Below are positions 1 to 11,308 of a stretch of 64,000 nucleotides of DNA, one piece after another. Numbering within the stretch: position 1 is the first letter of the stretch; each line of letters begins with the position of its first letter. This DNA comes from Synaphobranchus kaupii. Taxonomy: Eukaryota > Chordata > Actinopteri > Anguilliformes > Synaphobranchidae. The translations under genes were made by a program, and so were the position numbers. The stretch lies in NCBI GenBank assembly GCA_029718625.1, contig CM056376.1:86904356-86968355 (forward strand), in the 5' to 3' direction. The notes under the pieces are model-generated. The model ran no database searches and was not told where the DNA came from. It was given only the letters and a program-made list of their open reading frames with translations.

Positions 1-710
1 TGTTTTCAGAAAGATTTGTGGATTTGGCAGTACAATCTCAGGTTAAAAGAGCTACAATACAGTCAGGTGTTGCACTGTTTACTGTTGAAAATGATAGCCA
101 GGACTAACATAGGCAAGAGTGTAGGGTGTAGGGCAAGCGAGGAAGTGAAAGACTTGCTCCTACAAGAGGAAGATGGAGAGAGACTCGCTCCAGGATGTAG
201 GCCAGATAAATAGAGGCTACCTCTACAGTGTATGAGAGACACCAGCTCCTTTAAGAGAGAGAGACAAAGGGAGAATCTCAGTAATGCATGAATGGTGAGA
301 GATATAAGGAAATGACAGCCAGACAGCTTACAATTAAAACTTCAAAAGCATTGCACCAATAATAAAAAGACACAAAATGACACAATACAAAATAAAGGGA
401 AAGAATGCTATTTTCATCAAGTAAGGCAGCAGGGGGTGAGGGGGGCTTATCGTGTATATGTCATATGTCCAATAAAACCAGCAGAAAAGATACACAGCCA
501 GATTGTTGAAGTTTTGCAGTTTTCTACCTTTCTTTTTGGTGCAGCATGGATTTAAGTGAAACTAGACTAAAGCTTATCGAGATTGCTGTGTTTCACAGCA
601 CACAAGTAATCACTGGCTTGTTTTACTGTACAATGTATGAAAGGCAGTCACAATATCAATTGGGCAGCTTATTTTCAATGGATCTATTGCCAAGTGTTGC
701 TAATATACGC
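1..710. other. unique non-coding sequence
   Basis: AT-rich sequence without a convincing gene, repeat or RNA. Short open frames here have no recognisable domain. A purine-rich stretch lies at about 240-290. Confidence 0.5.
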
Positions 711-880
711 TTTGGGCCAGATTCAGCGGGTCCAAAATCTTTTAGCACACGTAAAACTAATAACACAACCAATGATTGGTGCAAAACAAATGCCATGACC
801 AATCATTTGTCATGTTATTGGCTTTGTGTGTGCTAAAACGTTTTGCAAGCGCTAAAGGTCTTAGTAAATCAGGCCCTTTG
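711..880. mobile_element. palindromic miniature element (MITE-like)
   Basis: The left end reads gggccagattca (714-725) and the right end is its imperfect inverse, taaatcaggccc (866-877). Inside, tttagcacac/gtgtgctaaaa and aataacacaaccaat/gttattggctttgtg also pair, so the whole block folds on itself. Ends beginning GGGCC(A/T)GATT are typical of non-autonomous DNA transposons in fish; Harbinger or hAT is likely but not settled. No coding capacity. A clear target-site duplication was not identified. Confidence 0.55.
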
Positions 881-984
881 TGTATTTCCGATACAACTGG
901 CATATCGTGCAAAGTGGCCTTCCTTAAAAAAGGACATCAGTCTCATAACAATCACACTATAGGACCATTCATGATTTTCTTTTC

Positions 985-1152
985 TTACACAGGGCTTTCA
1001 TACGTAGACACCATTCATTTAGGAACCTGGATATTTATTTGAAACTATATAGATTAAGTAACTCGCTTTAGGGTCCAACACCACCTGGGATTTGAACCTG
1101 AAATCTTCTAATTTTGTGGCCAATCCCTTAATCGTGATGCTGCGCTGCTGTC
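985..1152 (-). repeat. tRNA-derived SINE-like repeat
   Basis: On the minus strand a tRNA-like head carries a B box, GGTTCAAATCC (plus-strand 1088-1098), and a weaker A-box-like region about 35 bases upstream (about 1120-1140). It is followed by a body containing acttaatctatatag and aataaatatccagg, which resembles the middle of common teleost tRNA SINEs (a '..cttaac..aaatatccag..' core). Head and body have diverged, so this is an old copy. The 3' tail is not clearly delimited. Confidence 0.5.
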
Positions 1153-2723
1153 CAACAGTAAGAATAATTGTATTTCATTATCAGTTCAGAGAGCCCAAGG
1201 CCCCCTCACAAATGTGGAGGCTGAATGGTGTGGGGTTATTTGAGAATGGAAATGGTCCTGGGTGACTGAACCTTGAGAGTTCAGAGCTCTTAGACTCTCA
1301 GAGTGGAATGTGAAGGATGTTATATAAACACATTAACAGCAGTACCAAAGTATGACCACATAACTGGCGCCACCACTGCATTAGCTGAAATTTTATACAA
1401 AAATGATGAAAAAGGACTGTCTATCTTTTTCTTTGTGTGTACTCATTGGTGTCGAGGTGTCCGTGTTTAGGTTTTTTCCTTTCCTTCCTTTTAACAAGGA
1501 AATAAATAAAAAATTTGAATGAGCTTTGGGAACAGTTAGGAAAAGTTTCATGTTGTGTTCAGCTATGTAGATTTAAGTGTAAGTTTGCATGCATTGCGGG
1601 GTTTCTTTCAATCAATCTGGTCACACAATATACCGTTTTAAAGTGTTAAACTCACAATTCTATCTCTACAAACTATTTATGATCCCAATGTTATAGCGAC
1701 AATGGTTCCTTATTATAACACAAAACAGGCTCAAGCAAAACGACGACTCCATACGTTATATGTGTTCTGGAAATCCCCAGATGATACGAATCATGGAAAA
1801 TTTGGTATCCATTTGGTAACGAAAAATAGATCAAAATATTTTAGGCCAGAAAAAAACATCCACTTCCAACGTGTCAATGACTCTTGGAAAACAAATTCCG
1901 AAGAGTTAACTTACAAAAGAGACCAGGATTATGCCTGTAGTCAAAGGGGTTCAAGAACAGTAACCATTTTATTTTAGGGCTTGTGTATCAAAAAGGTTGT
2001 ACTTGAGAAGGGGTAACTGAAAATGTGTAATTGATTTCAATTGTCATTTAAAGACAGAACCTAAGTTTAGTATATGTGAAAATACTCCTTCTGTAACTCA
2101 GAACAATAAATCATTAATACATTTTTCATACAATTAACAGAAATCTACCTTAGCAACAACTCCTCTGTGTATATACTATGTGGGATGCACAATTGACCGT
2201 GCATTAAAGACAAGAAAGGCCATTCTTGTAAAGACTCCATTTCTTATGAAGGCCTCAGAAAACAGTAGATTAAGGACAGCTTTCTTTAAACAGCATTCTC
2301 AGAAGAAAGGGGGGAAAAAAACAGTTCCTTTTATCTTCTTCTCCGCTCTGCCTCAACTCTTCCTATTCCTAGCCCGGAGAGACGCTGTCGAGGGCTTATG
2401 TTCCCCACCCCTATCACAAGGCACAGGGTACCCATTCACACACTGCAAAGGCAGTTTATTCCAGATACTGCAAACCTGAAAACATGGCCGAAGGCCGTGA
2501 GCATTAAAAAACGCAAAAAAACAAACTGGGTGCGTTATGCATTGTTGTTTCTTTTTTCAGGCTTACGTTCTGTGTGTTTTCATATGATTAATAATGCTAA
2601 GGTTCCCTTTACCTATTTTTTATGAAAACTTTGAAGTTCAGTCCTGCAGGCTTGAATGAGACACCAAGGCAATGGGCATGGATTAAAGATTGTAGAGTTC
2701 AAATTCAAACTGCTTTCTGGAAT
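1153..2723. other. unique non-coding sequence
   Basis: No gene, RNA or repeat was recognised. The open frames at 1702-1977 and 2180-2479 have no domain signature and look like chance. Confidence 0.45.
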
Positions 2724-2860
<137 letters not shown>

Positions 2861-3424
2861 CCTTCAGACCAAGTCACATCAGGTTTAGTTCATGACGAAA
2901 AAGAAAAAAAATCTGTTTGATGGGAAAAGTGGAAAATTCAATCTGTTAATATATGGTAATATGCAATATTGTGATTATGATTGTACTATTTAAGATCTGT
3001 ATTATCAGAGTTGTCAGAGTAATGTAAACCATCACCTATAGGTTGACACAGAAGAGATTTATATGAAAACTTTTAAATATTTTGGAAGTAAGCCATAAGG
3101 ATTATCTTAAAATTAGTCATTTGTCATTGACTGAGGAATTAGTTTGAGATATTTGTTTTAAAAATGTGGTTATTGCTTAAGATTTGTGGTCAACTCAAAT
3201 GCTGGTTTTAGTAGTGAACCTCTCTGGTCCGCAGCCATGATAGGGTCAGAGTCCTTACCTGATATTGACTGCTTTATACCAGTCTCCAAAATGTGAGTGT
3301 CGTAAATGGGAAGCATTTCAAACATTGCACAATCCCCCCTCATTTTTCTCTGCAAGTGAATGAAACAAACCTTTCTGGTTTGGCACCCTCAATAAAGGGA
3401 TGGGAAAACGTCCCCTTAAAAACA
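2861..3424. other. unique non-coding sequence
   Basis: AT-rich, with no gene or repeat recognised. Confidence 0.45.
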
Positions 3425-3960
3425 TCTGAGTGTTGCAATCCATAGACAGAGAGGGAGGGATTGTGTTACAGGTGAATGGAAGAGGAAGCGGAGCAACCTG
3501 TCTTTCTGGAGGGGGGAAAAAAAAACGGCAGAAAAGATCTCTTCCTCCCCCTCCGACCCCCTCGCGGAGGGACAAAGCGTTTATCGCCCAAAAAAAACGA
3601 CAACACCGGGATGTTAAATCGACAGAATGGAGTGGCTCCTTTTTTTTTTTTAGCAGCCCGGGAGGCGGTCCAGTAGGAGGGGGAGGGAAGCAGATCTCAA
3701 TATGAGCTGCCAGGTCCGTGGCAGGCGTGGACTCTGTGTGATACAGAAGCTGGAGGAATTTTCTCTGGATTACTCCTGGACCGCGGCGGACCGCTTTGGC
3801 AGCACCCCTCTCACCCCCACTCTCCCCAATCCCATTCCCAATGACTCCAGAGGATCTGGCGCCAGCTTCTACAAAAACCCCAGGGCTGCCCGGACACCAC
3901 AAAACCTGAGTAGAAGCTCCACTGTCCCTGGGATCACTCTCCAATGATCCGCGCTGGTCC
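3425..3960. other. GC-rich block, possible regulatory region or untranslated exon
   Basis: The block contrasts with its AT-rich flanks: it has several CpGs (for example around 3550-3600 and 3780-3790), A/T homopolymers and C-rich runs. Open frames of 81 codons (plus, 3702-3947) and 218 codons (minus, 3318-3974) overlap here. Neither shows a known domain, and GC-rich sequence lengthens chance frames. It could be a CpG-island-like promoter or enhancer, or a lineage-specific exon; I cannot decide. Confidence 0.3.
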
Positions 3961-4316
3961 ATGCATTGAAGCAAGATGCTGGTGTGTGTGTTTGTGTGTT
4001 GTGGGGAGGTCTAATTCCTCAGCATCAGAGTACTGACTGAGAGAATGTTAGAAACCATGCGTTAAAATGCCATTGTTAATCAAACACTTATGAATATGAT
4101 TTTCTCTTTTTTACTATACTTGTTTCCTAGATGTATGGGATGTATGGGACACTATATATGAAGCACAGAAACCATTTCACAATATATGATTCCAATATTC
4201 CATATCATCCACGTCCTTTTCGAACCCTAAACGCTATTAGAATTGTACCTTCAAATGAGATTGCATAGAGATGCCAATATTAACAGACTGGCCCACTTTG
4301 GACAACACTCGATATA
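3961..4316. other. unique non-coding sequence up to the Tc1 insertion
   Basis: No gene recognised. It ends at the TA target dinucleotide (4315-4316) of the Tc1-like element. Confidence 0.45.
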
Positions 4317-4853
4317 CACTGCCTGGCCAAAGAAAAAGTCGCCGTTGCACCCGTCATGCATAGTGCCCACTGTACAAACCTCTGGAGGTAGTGTTAAGAT
4401 CTGGGGTTGCTTCAATTGGTCAGGTCTAGGCTCAGCAATGTTATGCAGCGATAAAATGAAGTCAGCTGAGTACCTGAATGTACTGAATGACCAGGTTATC
4501 CCATCAATGGGCATATTCCAGGAAGACAATGCCAAGATTCATCAGGCTCAAATTGTGAAAGAGCGGTTCAGGAGCATGAGGAATCATTTTCACACATGAA
4601 TTGGCCACCAGAGTCCTGACCTTAACCCCATTGAAAGTCTTTGGGTGTGCTGGAGAAGACGTTACGGAGTGGTTCGACTCTCCCGTCATCAATACAAGAT
4701 CTCGGCCAAAAATTAATGCAACTCTGGACGGAAATATGTTGTGACGTTGCATAAGGTTGTTGAAACAATGCCATGACGAATGCGCGCCATAATCAAGGCT
4801 ATAGGCAGTCCAACGAAATATTAGCGTGCGACTTTTTTTTTGGCCAGGCAGTG
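4317..4853 (+). mobile_element. internally deleted Tc1/mariner-type transposon, 537 bp
   Basis: The inverted ends cactgcctggccaaa (4317-) and ttttggccaggcagtg (-4853) are flanked on both sides by TA (4315-4316 and 4854-4855), the standard target duplication of Tc1/mariner. The left inverted repeat runs about 26 bases before sequence switches directly to the middle of a transposase gene. The 5' part of the transposase (DNA-binding domains) and most of the left terminal region are therefore missing. Full-length relatives are about 1.2-1.6 kb. This is a dead deletion derivative that could only have moved in trans. Confidence 0.9.
4360..4823 (+). pseudogene. Tc1-like transposase, C-terminal catalytic half, broken
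   Basis: Tc1 transposase cuts and pastes the element using a DDE catalytic triad. The visible fragment begins at [16 protein letters not shown], which is the family's (V)WG(C/F)FS motif. It contains [10 protein letters not shown] with the second catalytic Asp, then shifts frame. DLNPIESLW, with the catalytic Glu, is in another frame, and the usual C-terminus ending near GSPTKY before the stop at 4821-4823 is also recognisable. A TGA interrupts that C-terminal frame. The helix-turn-helix half and the first catalytic Asp are absent. With several frame changes and the N-terminus lost it cannot encode a working enzyme. Confidence 0.88.
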
Positions 4854-4855
4854 TA

Positions 4856-7800
4856 ACTCAAGTGTTTTTAAGGGACTCAAGTTTTTTCAGCAGAGTCAAA
4901 AAACCGAATGTATCCCAACAGGAGGTCACAAAACCATCCTTCAGAGCCATCCACAAACATAAAGGAAGTGGTTGATATCAAGTATGGTTTACAAAGAATA
5001 TAGTGGCCCCTTTAATTTAGCAGTGGTCCCTTTAATAGTCTTCAAACCTGACACCTCTAGCGTTCATGGCAATTTATGGCCCCCTCTGACCTCACTCCTA
5101 GGAGGACAAAAGGACAAGCAGGCAGGTAAGGGCAACATTTTATCTTTTTTTGTAGTCGTCATGGTGACAGGTGTCTCATTACGCATGTCAGTGCAGGTGG
5201 CCATGTTTCGGTCACTGGGAGAGAGTAAAGAATGTTCCAGACTGCACTCGAGCAGTAATTATCTCCGGAATGTCAACATTTCCTGTCTCCTGCCACTCTC
5301 TTGTGAAATTACCAAAATGGCTGCACAATCTTTTTTTCCCCTCTTTTAATTTTTCACCTTATGATCAATTCCACAGGGAATTACTGAGATCCTCACACTT
5401 GTTATTCTTCGATAAGCCAAATCACACTGTGCTGTTCAATTTTCAGTTACAATCAGTTAATGAGCTCTGATTTCCAAAGGCATCCCTGATGTCCAGAACG
5501 TATTTTTAAACAAAGTTCCTTTGATATCCTGGCCACTTAGGAAGTTGTGACTGAGTTCAAATATTTTGGGAGGGGGCTTGGAATGGAGTCTATTTAATAT
5601 TTGGTCTTTGATGCTCATAGCAGAAGTATTCCGTTTTGATAACATGCTGACTTCCTGTTTCCTGGCATATGCACTGCATGGACTGCTAAAACTTCCCCAA
5701 TCTTTAAATACGCACTCACCAACACGCACACGCACACACACGCCCACATGCAGACACACCTCTTCGCTCAAATTGCAGTTTAGCAGAGATAGTAACATTG
5801 TCCTATCTGCAAACAAAGTACATAAAATCAAGTGAGAGGACATCCTGGACACCCACACTAAAAGTTAATTTGTGGAACATACAGTGGTTTCTGTGCAGTG
5901 AATTCTGTGAAAGGTGGTTATCAGTCATCTGAAAGTCATCTGCACCGACAGGTTAACAATGCCTTAAGACTATTTCCATGTTTCATGTGATGTTAAAATG
6001 AAAAAAAAAGCCTGTATTGCATTGGATTTGAAGTATAATGAAAAAATTGAAGAATTCAATGCCTGGTGCGGAACTTTTGCTTGGATTGGTAGTTGTGATT
6101 TGATCGTGACATTCAGTCTAGATTTTAGGTTTGACACCAAATAAAAGCTAAATATTAAGCACTACATTAAAACAAAATTTAAAGTTGTGTTACATTCAGC
6201 CATATCAGAGTTTATAATATGAAACAATTACTGAGCATTGCCAATTTGATTTTTATTTTTTCTCTATAGAAATTTTTTATAGATTTTTCTCTATCTATCA
6301 ATATGAAATTCCAGAAAAAGGTTGACACAGTGTAAAAGGGGTCCTGAAAAACTATACTTATCGGACGAACTGCGGGACAGAAACTGTTCACATATTTGAA
6401 CATTTAATGAAACAAAATATCCAGGCATATCAAACTCCAGGCACACATACGGTATGAGTCAACTGAACACCGGAAAAAAAATATTTATGAGGAAACAAGT
6501 ACTTTTGGATAAAGTTTACAAAGTTATGCTCAGTTCCATTCTCAGGAACATTCTGTGCTACTGTACTGTGAGAAACAACAAGCACTGCACTGTAAGTACT
6601 GAATTCCTCTCATTTTGATTTAATGACAGGATTAATGATTTTAAATTAATTTCAATATTTAAGTTATATTTAATGCTTATATTTAAGAGAGAGAGAGAGA
6701 GAGATTATCTCAGGTTTCAGCAGGGGGCAATAACAGGCTATGCAGACTACAGAGAGGAGCTCCACCTGGACAGGAGGCTGTTGAGCACTTTCAGGCCAAG
6801 ACAGAGAGATGACCTCCTGGGGAGGTCTGGATTGGCTTTCACCCAGTACTAGTTCACTCTAAATAAGCAAACATAAGCATACATGATCATAACGGCATGA
6901 TTTAACCTTGGTTTTGTTATTTTCTATTTACACTACTAATTATAGAAGATATTGCCTGTATTATTTGCCTTGCAAGATTAATCTGTTTGCACTGATTATT
7001 AAAGTCACATATTTCCTTTTGTTGTATGGAGAAAATAATTATACTTAAATAAATTGTATTTACATAAAACCAACATGGTGAACATACATAAATACACAAG
7101 AACAATGGCAATTATAATTTATTCATCACAATTCAAGCATGTTGATTTATTGACTAATATGCTATAATTGAAAATCAATCAAAAGTTTTCAACTGAACAA
7201 AATATCACAAATCAGTTCCAGCGGCCATATGTCCGTTTAAGTAACAAGACATGAAAAAGCAGTACTTTTTTTGAACAGTCAGTCAAATGAATACATTTGT
7301 CAATTTCATAGTACCATGAATTAAGTACCAAGTAATTAATCCTTACATTTAGCGTCATTTCGATGTTCTGATTTACATTAATCAGGTGCGAAGAACAAAA
7401 CAGAGAAGCAAAGAGTAATTAAAATAAGCCAGAGTAGGCATTCTGCCTTCTAACAGATCCTGTTCATACACATCAGCAGGTTTTAATCGTGGCACGAATT
7501 TGCATATTCAAATGGTTTTCCTAATGACTTTGATCTGGTCCAAGTTAATTTATACAGAATGAAAATGGCTTTCTTTGAAAGGTAAAAATGTGAGGGGGGG
7601 GTGGTGCAGTGCTGTACATATATAGTTGCAAAAGGCAAAAAAAAAACACTACTTAAATAATTGACACATTTCTGTATGTGTAATTGAAGGATGAAGCCAA
7701 ACACTTAGGAGCAGGGGCTTGAGAGAGAAGGAAAAATCTAACATGCATGCCACTGAAATTTTCTCCTTTGCAAGCAGAACAATTAAGCCTGGTTTCCGTT

Positions 7801-8723
7801 TGATCTCTTCTCTGGCCTTCAGGTCATGAGAATAAGTGTTTCTTTATCTTAATTGAAAAAAAATAAATCATTAACCTGATGGCTCTATTGCCGAAATGGA
7901 AAGTGTCTGGGTTTTTCCCCCCCCGCTCGTTTGATTCTCATAAGAAAATGAAAGAATGAAATATGGAAGACTTGAGGGGAAAAAAATCAATAAAACAAGG
8001 AGGAAACTTTAGCTACTTGGGGTAATTTGATTAATAATTCCAAGTGAAAGACACAGGCTGGAAGACATCGGCAGAGAACAAATTACCCAGCCAGAGAGCA
8101 ATTTCTGTAATGCCGAAATATCAAAGAATGCAGTGCATTAACTACTCTTCTTCAGTTTTGTAGTTTTGAAGCTGAAATTGAAATGACATATCTGGGCACC
8201 CGGCCCACAGAAGCACTAATTTGGAAGGCTCTCCCTTATCACTCGCACAGTTCGTCCTTCTTTTTATGAATATACATGTCCTTAATATTATTAATTATTC
8301 AAATTTCGTATTCAAGAGCTCATAAACTTCAGTCAACTTTTTTTTACGATTTGGTTCGCAGACCATTTTTCTCTCTGGTAGTCTCGCCGAAACAAAATCT
8401 GAATCCAGATCTTTCCTCAAGCACCCTCGCTGCAAATGAACAAGGGAACGCACACGATCATTTCATATTTAATGGCTGATGAAAAGGACCAAGCTTCCCT
8501 TAAACTATGAACGTTTTATTTCATTCCATCCTCATTCACCTGAGTGGAACAAACTGTGTCACACACATCTTTAATTCAATATAATACCTTTTTGTGACCA
8601 AGCCCAGTCTGAATATTCCTTTCCACTGAGTTTAATAATAAGGTATTTAATTTGCTCGCTTAGCCCTGATGCGCAGATTCAATCCAACTGCAATGCCTTT
8701 TGCGTTTAACTTTGAAGAACATA
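4856..8723. other. unique non-coding sequence with minor simple repeats
   Basis: No gene was recognised in almost 4 kb. There is an imperfect CA-rich stretch at about 5710-5758 and a short (GA)n at 6686-6704. The segment 7980-8180 is free of repeats and could be a conserved non-coding block, but nothing in the sequence proves this. The Tc1-like element at 8724 is inserted at a TA in this otherwise plain DNA. Confidence 0.4.
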
Positions 8724-9586
8724 CAGATCCTTTCCAAAAAAAAGTGAAACTTTCATAGATTATAGATTCATTACACACAAAGTGAAATATTTCTAGCCTT
8801 TATTTGTTTCATTTTTCATAATTTTGGCTTACAGCTCCAGAAAACCCCCAAAACAGTATTTCAAGAAATTAGAATAGTGTGTCGAAAATCAGCATTTACT
8901 TCAGTTATTTCAGAGAATTAATGTTTTAGACTGAGTGTCACACTATCATCTAATTTACTCAAAACACCTGCAAAGTTTATCTCAGTTTGGTTCAGTATGG
9001 GGGAAACTGCAGACTTGACAATTGGCCAGAAGACCATCATTGACACCCTCCAGAAGATGGGTAAGCCACAAAAGGTCATCGCTAAGGCTGTTCACAGAGT
9101 GCAGTGTCCAAGCATATCAATAGAAAGTTTAGTGGAAGGGAAAAATGTGGCAGGAGAAGGTGCACAAGCAAAAGAGATGACCGTAGGCTTCAGTGGATTG
9201 TCAAGCAAAGACGATTCCAAAATTTGGCGGAGATGCAGAGGGAGTGGACTGAGGCTGGAGTCAGTGCTTCAAAAACCACCACGTACAGACGTAACCGGGA
9301 CATGGGCTACAACTGTCGGATTCCTCGAGTCAAGCCACTCCACACATTCTCTGAAATAAATGAAGTAAATGCTGATTTTCGACCCACTATTCTAATTTCT
9401 TGAAATACTGTTTTGGGGGTTTTCTGGAGATGTAAGCCAAAATTATGAAAAATGAAACAAATAAAGGCTAGAAATATTTCACTTTGTGTGTAATGAATCT
9501 ATAATCTATGAAAGTTTCACTTTTTGAATGGAATTATGGAAAAAAAAAACTTTTCCATGATATTCTAATTTTTTGGAAAGGATCTG
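8724..9586 (+). mobile_element. internally deleted Tc1-like transposon with long inverted repeats, 863 bp
   Basis: The ends cagatcctttccaaaa and ttttggaaaggatctg are flanked by TA (8722-8723 and 9587-9588). Terminal inverted repeats are long: left 8724-8918, right 9346-9586. The left copy lacks about 50 bases near its outer end that the right copy keeps (the 'gatattctaatttttt' and 'tttttgaatggaattatgg' parts). The motif ttctaatttc/t occurs near both the outer and inner edges of the right repeat, consistent with the double transposase-binding-site layout of many Tc1 elements. Only the N-terminal third of a transposase gene lies between the repeats, so the element is non-autonomous. Confidence 0.92.
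8997..9403 (+). pseudogene. Tc1-like transposase, N-terminal DNA-binding domain only
   Basis: Starting at ATG 8997 the frame reads MGETADLTIGQKTIIDTLQK and then GKPQKVIAKAV, the first helix-turn-helix of Tc1-type transposases. The following part continues in a second frame from about 9104 (SKHINRKFSGREKCGRRRCT, then WTEAGVSASKTTTYRR and MGYNCRIPRVKPL), which covers the second helix-turn-helix and its linker. A frameshift therefore lies near 9100. Directly after VKPL the sequence jumps into the right inverted repeat, so the whole DDE catalytic domain is deleted. No active enzyme is possible. Confidence 0.9.
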
Positions 9587-9588
9587 TA

Positions 9589-10265
9589 TATCCTTTTTTC
9601 AGAGTTACTTTATTTCTTCCACTGCAGAACAAGCATAGGAAGCGCTGAACATAAAGTGAAAAAAGTGCCCCACTTGTTTAAACTCCTTAATCAAAATTAC
9701 AAACAAAACACGTTGCTGTTACACTAGATACGGGCCTTACCCAGTTTCCTCTGCCGTAGGGTGACAGATATTTTTATGCAGCGAGCAGGTTGTCATAACA
9801 GGTCACTGGATTACAGGTTGTTGTGAGTGCCTGTAGCATTACTGCTAGTGTAAATAGTGGTACACTGTTGAATCAGACTGTGCAATCCACTGGCTCTTAA
9901 CGGGAATAGGGAAAAGAAAGCTCTCATTTTGTTACTGTGGACGTTTTTGTTCAGAGGTGTGCAGCCGTAGCCCCCAAATCTTTGCTACTGTCATATGCAG
10001 ACCTAGGGGGTGGGGTTTTAGGGGTTAACATATTGCCTGCTTTACATCATTGTGATATTTGCCTTTGAGTACGTGCCTGGGATGCAACTGTCACCTTTGA
10101 GGGCAGTTACTCTGTTCCCATAACAAAAAACAGTGAAGCATTTCAAAATGTGACAACCTCGTGGGAAACACTGCTAATTCACTATTCTACAAAGTGCGTT
10201 GTGTTTTTTTGTTCTACCAGTATAGACTCCAGAGGCTGCACAGCTGCACTTGTTTCCCTCTTTCC
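9589..10265. other. unique non-coding sequence
   Basis: No gene or repeat recognised between the Tc1-like element and the large inverted repeat. Confidence 0.4.
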
Positions 10266-11308
10266 GAAGTATGATATCTCACCAAAAATAAGTTTTAAAC
10301 GTAAAAAAAAAAGCCAAGTTACTCACACATAGCCTACAAAGCACTGTCTGTAAGTCCTTAATTCCAACTTGCAAAAACTAGGCCTGCCTTTAAAAGTATT
10401 GATATCAAAATATGGCCAAGTTACAACTAACAATATTGCCTATCGTAGCTCACACTAATTAAACTAGCTATATTCCAAAGCAATGCTATCCAAACTTTCC
10501 TAAATTATTTAATGCAACTTGGCCCTGTGTTTTTTCATCTTAGCATGTGAAGAGATTGTGGTCATTCAAACTTTACATGTCAAATAACAAAAATGGCCTC
10601 ATGCCATAGCAACATAGCCTACATGTAGCATTTTTACAAACCTATCCAGACATGTTCGCCCTGTCAATGTAGCCTACTGTATGTTTGTGGGTCAGATGAT
10701 ACCAAATAAGTAATAGTACTAATTTGTTAACAAAATAATAGTTATGTTATTTGTGAACAGAATTTTGTGAACACAAGAATGTCTAGGCTCTGTAGCACCA
10801 CACAGGTTTCTAATAGAAATCAGAATATTCCAAATAAATACATCAATAAATACATAATAACAATAATACTTTTTATTCATGCTGTGCTTTTCCTAGACCC
10901 AAAGCAGCGGATGCAGAGAATTGTTCAAACATACCATGTAGTGTAGTAATTGCAACACATGTGAATATCAGATTATTTCCACTATAAATTATTGTCCTTT
11001 CACAGTTTGATGTGGCACATAGTTTCATTGACCACATTCTCTTGAGATGGTAAGATGAAAAAACACAGGGCCAAGTTGCATTAAATAATTTAGGAAAGTT
11101 TGGATAGCATTGCTTTGGAATCGAGCTAGTTTAATTAGTGTGAGCTACGATAGGCAATATTGTTAGTTGTAGCTTGGCCACATTTTGATATCAATACTTT
11201 TAAAGGCAGGCCTAGTTTTTGCAAGTTGGAATTAAGGACTTATAGACAGTGCTTTGTAGGCTATGCGTGAGTAACTTGTATTTACATTTTTTGGTGAAAT
11301 ATCACTTC
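10266..11308. repeat. large inverted repeat, arms about 290 bp around a 440-bp spacer
   Basis: The left arm (about 10266-10577) and right arm (about 11020-11308) are reverse complements at high identity over most of their length. For example, gcctttaaaagtattgatat at 10385 pairs with atatcaatacttttaaaggc at 11188, and ggccctgtgttttttcatct pairs with agatgaaaaaacacagggcc. Identity fades towards the centre. No transposase, terminal motif or clear target duplication was seen, so it may be a foldback-type element or a local inverted duplication. Confidence 0.85.

Noticed and set aside
3318..3974. 218-codon minus-strand frame
   Set aside because: Depends on GC-rich and homopolymer sequence (proline and lysine runs); no family recognised.
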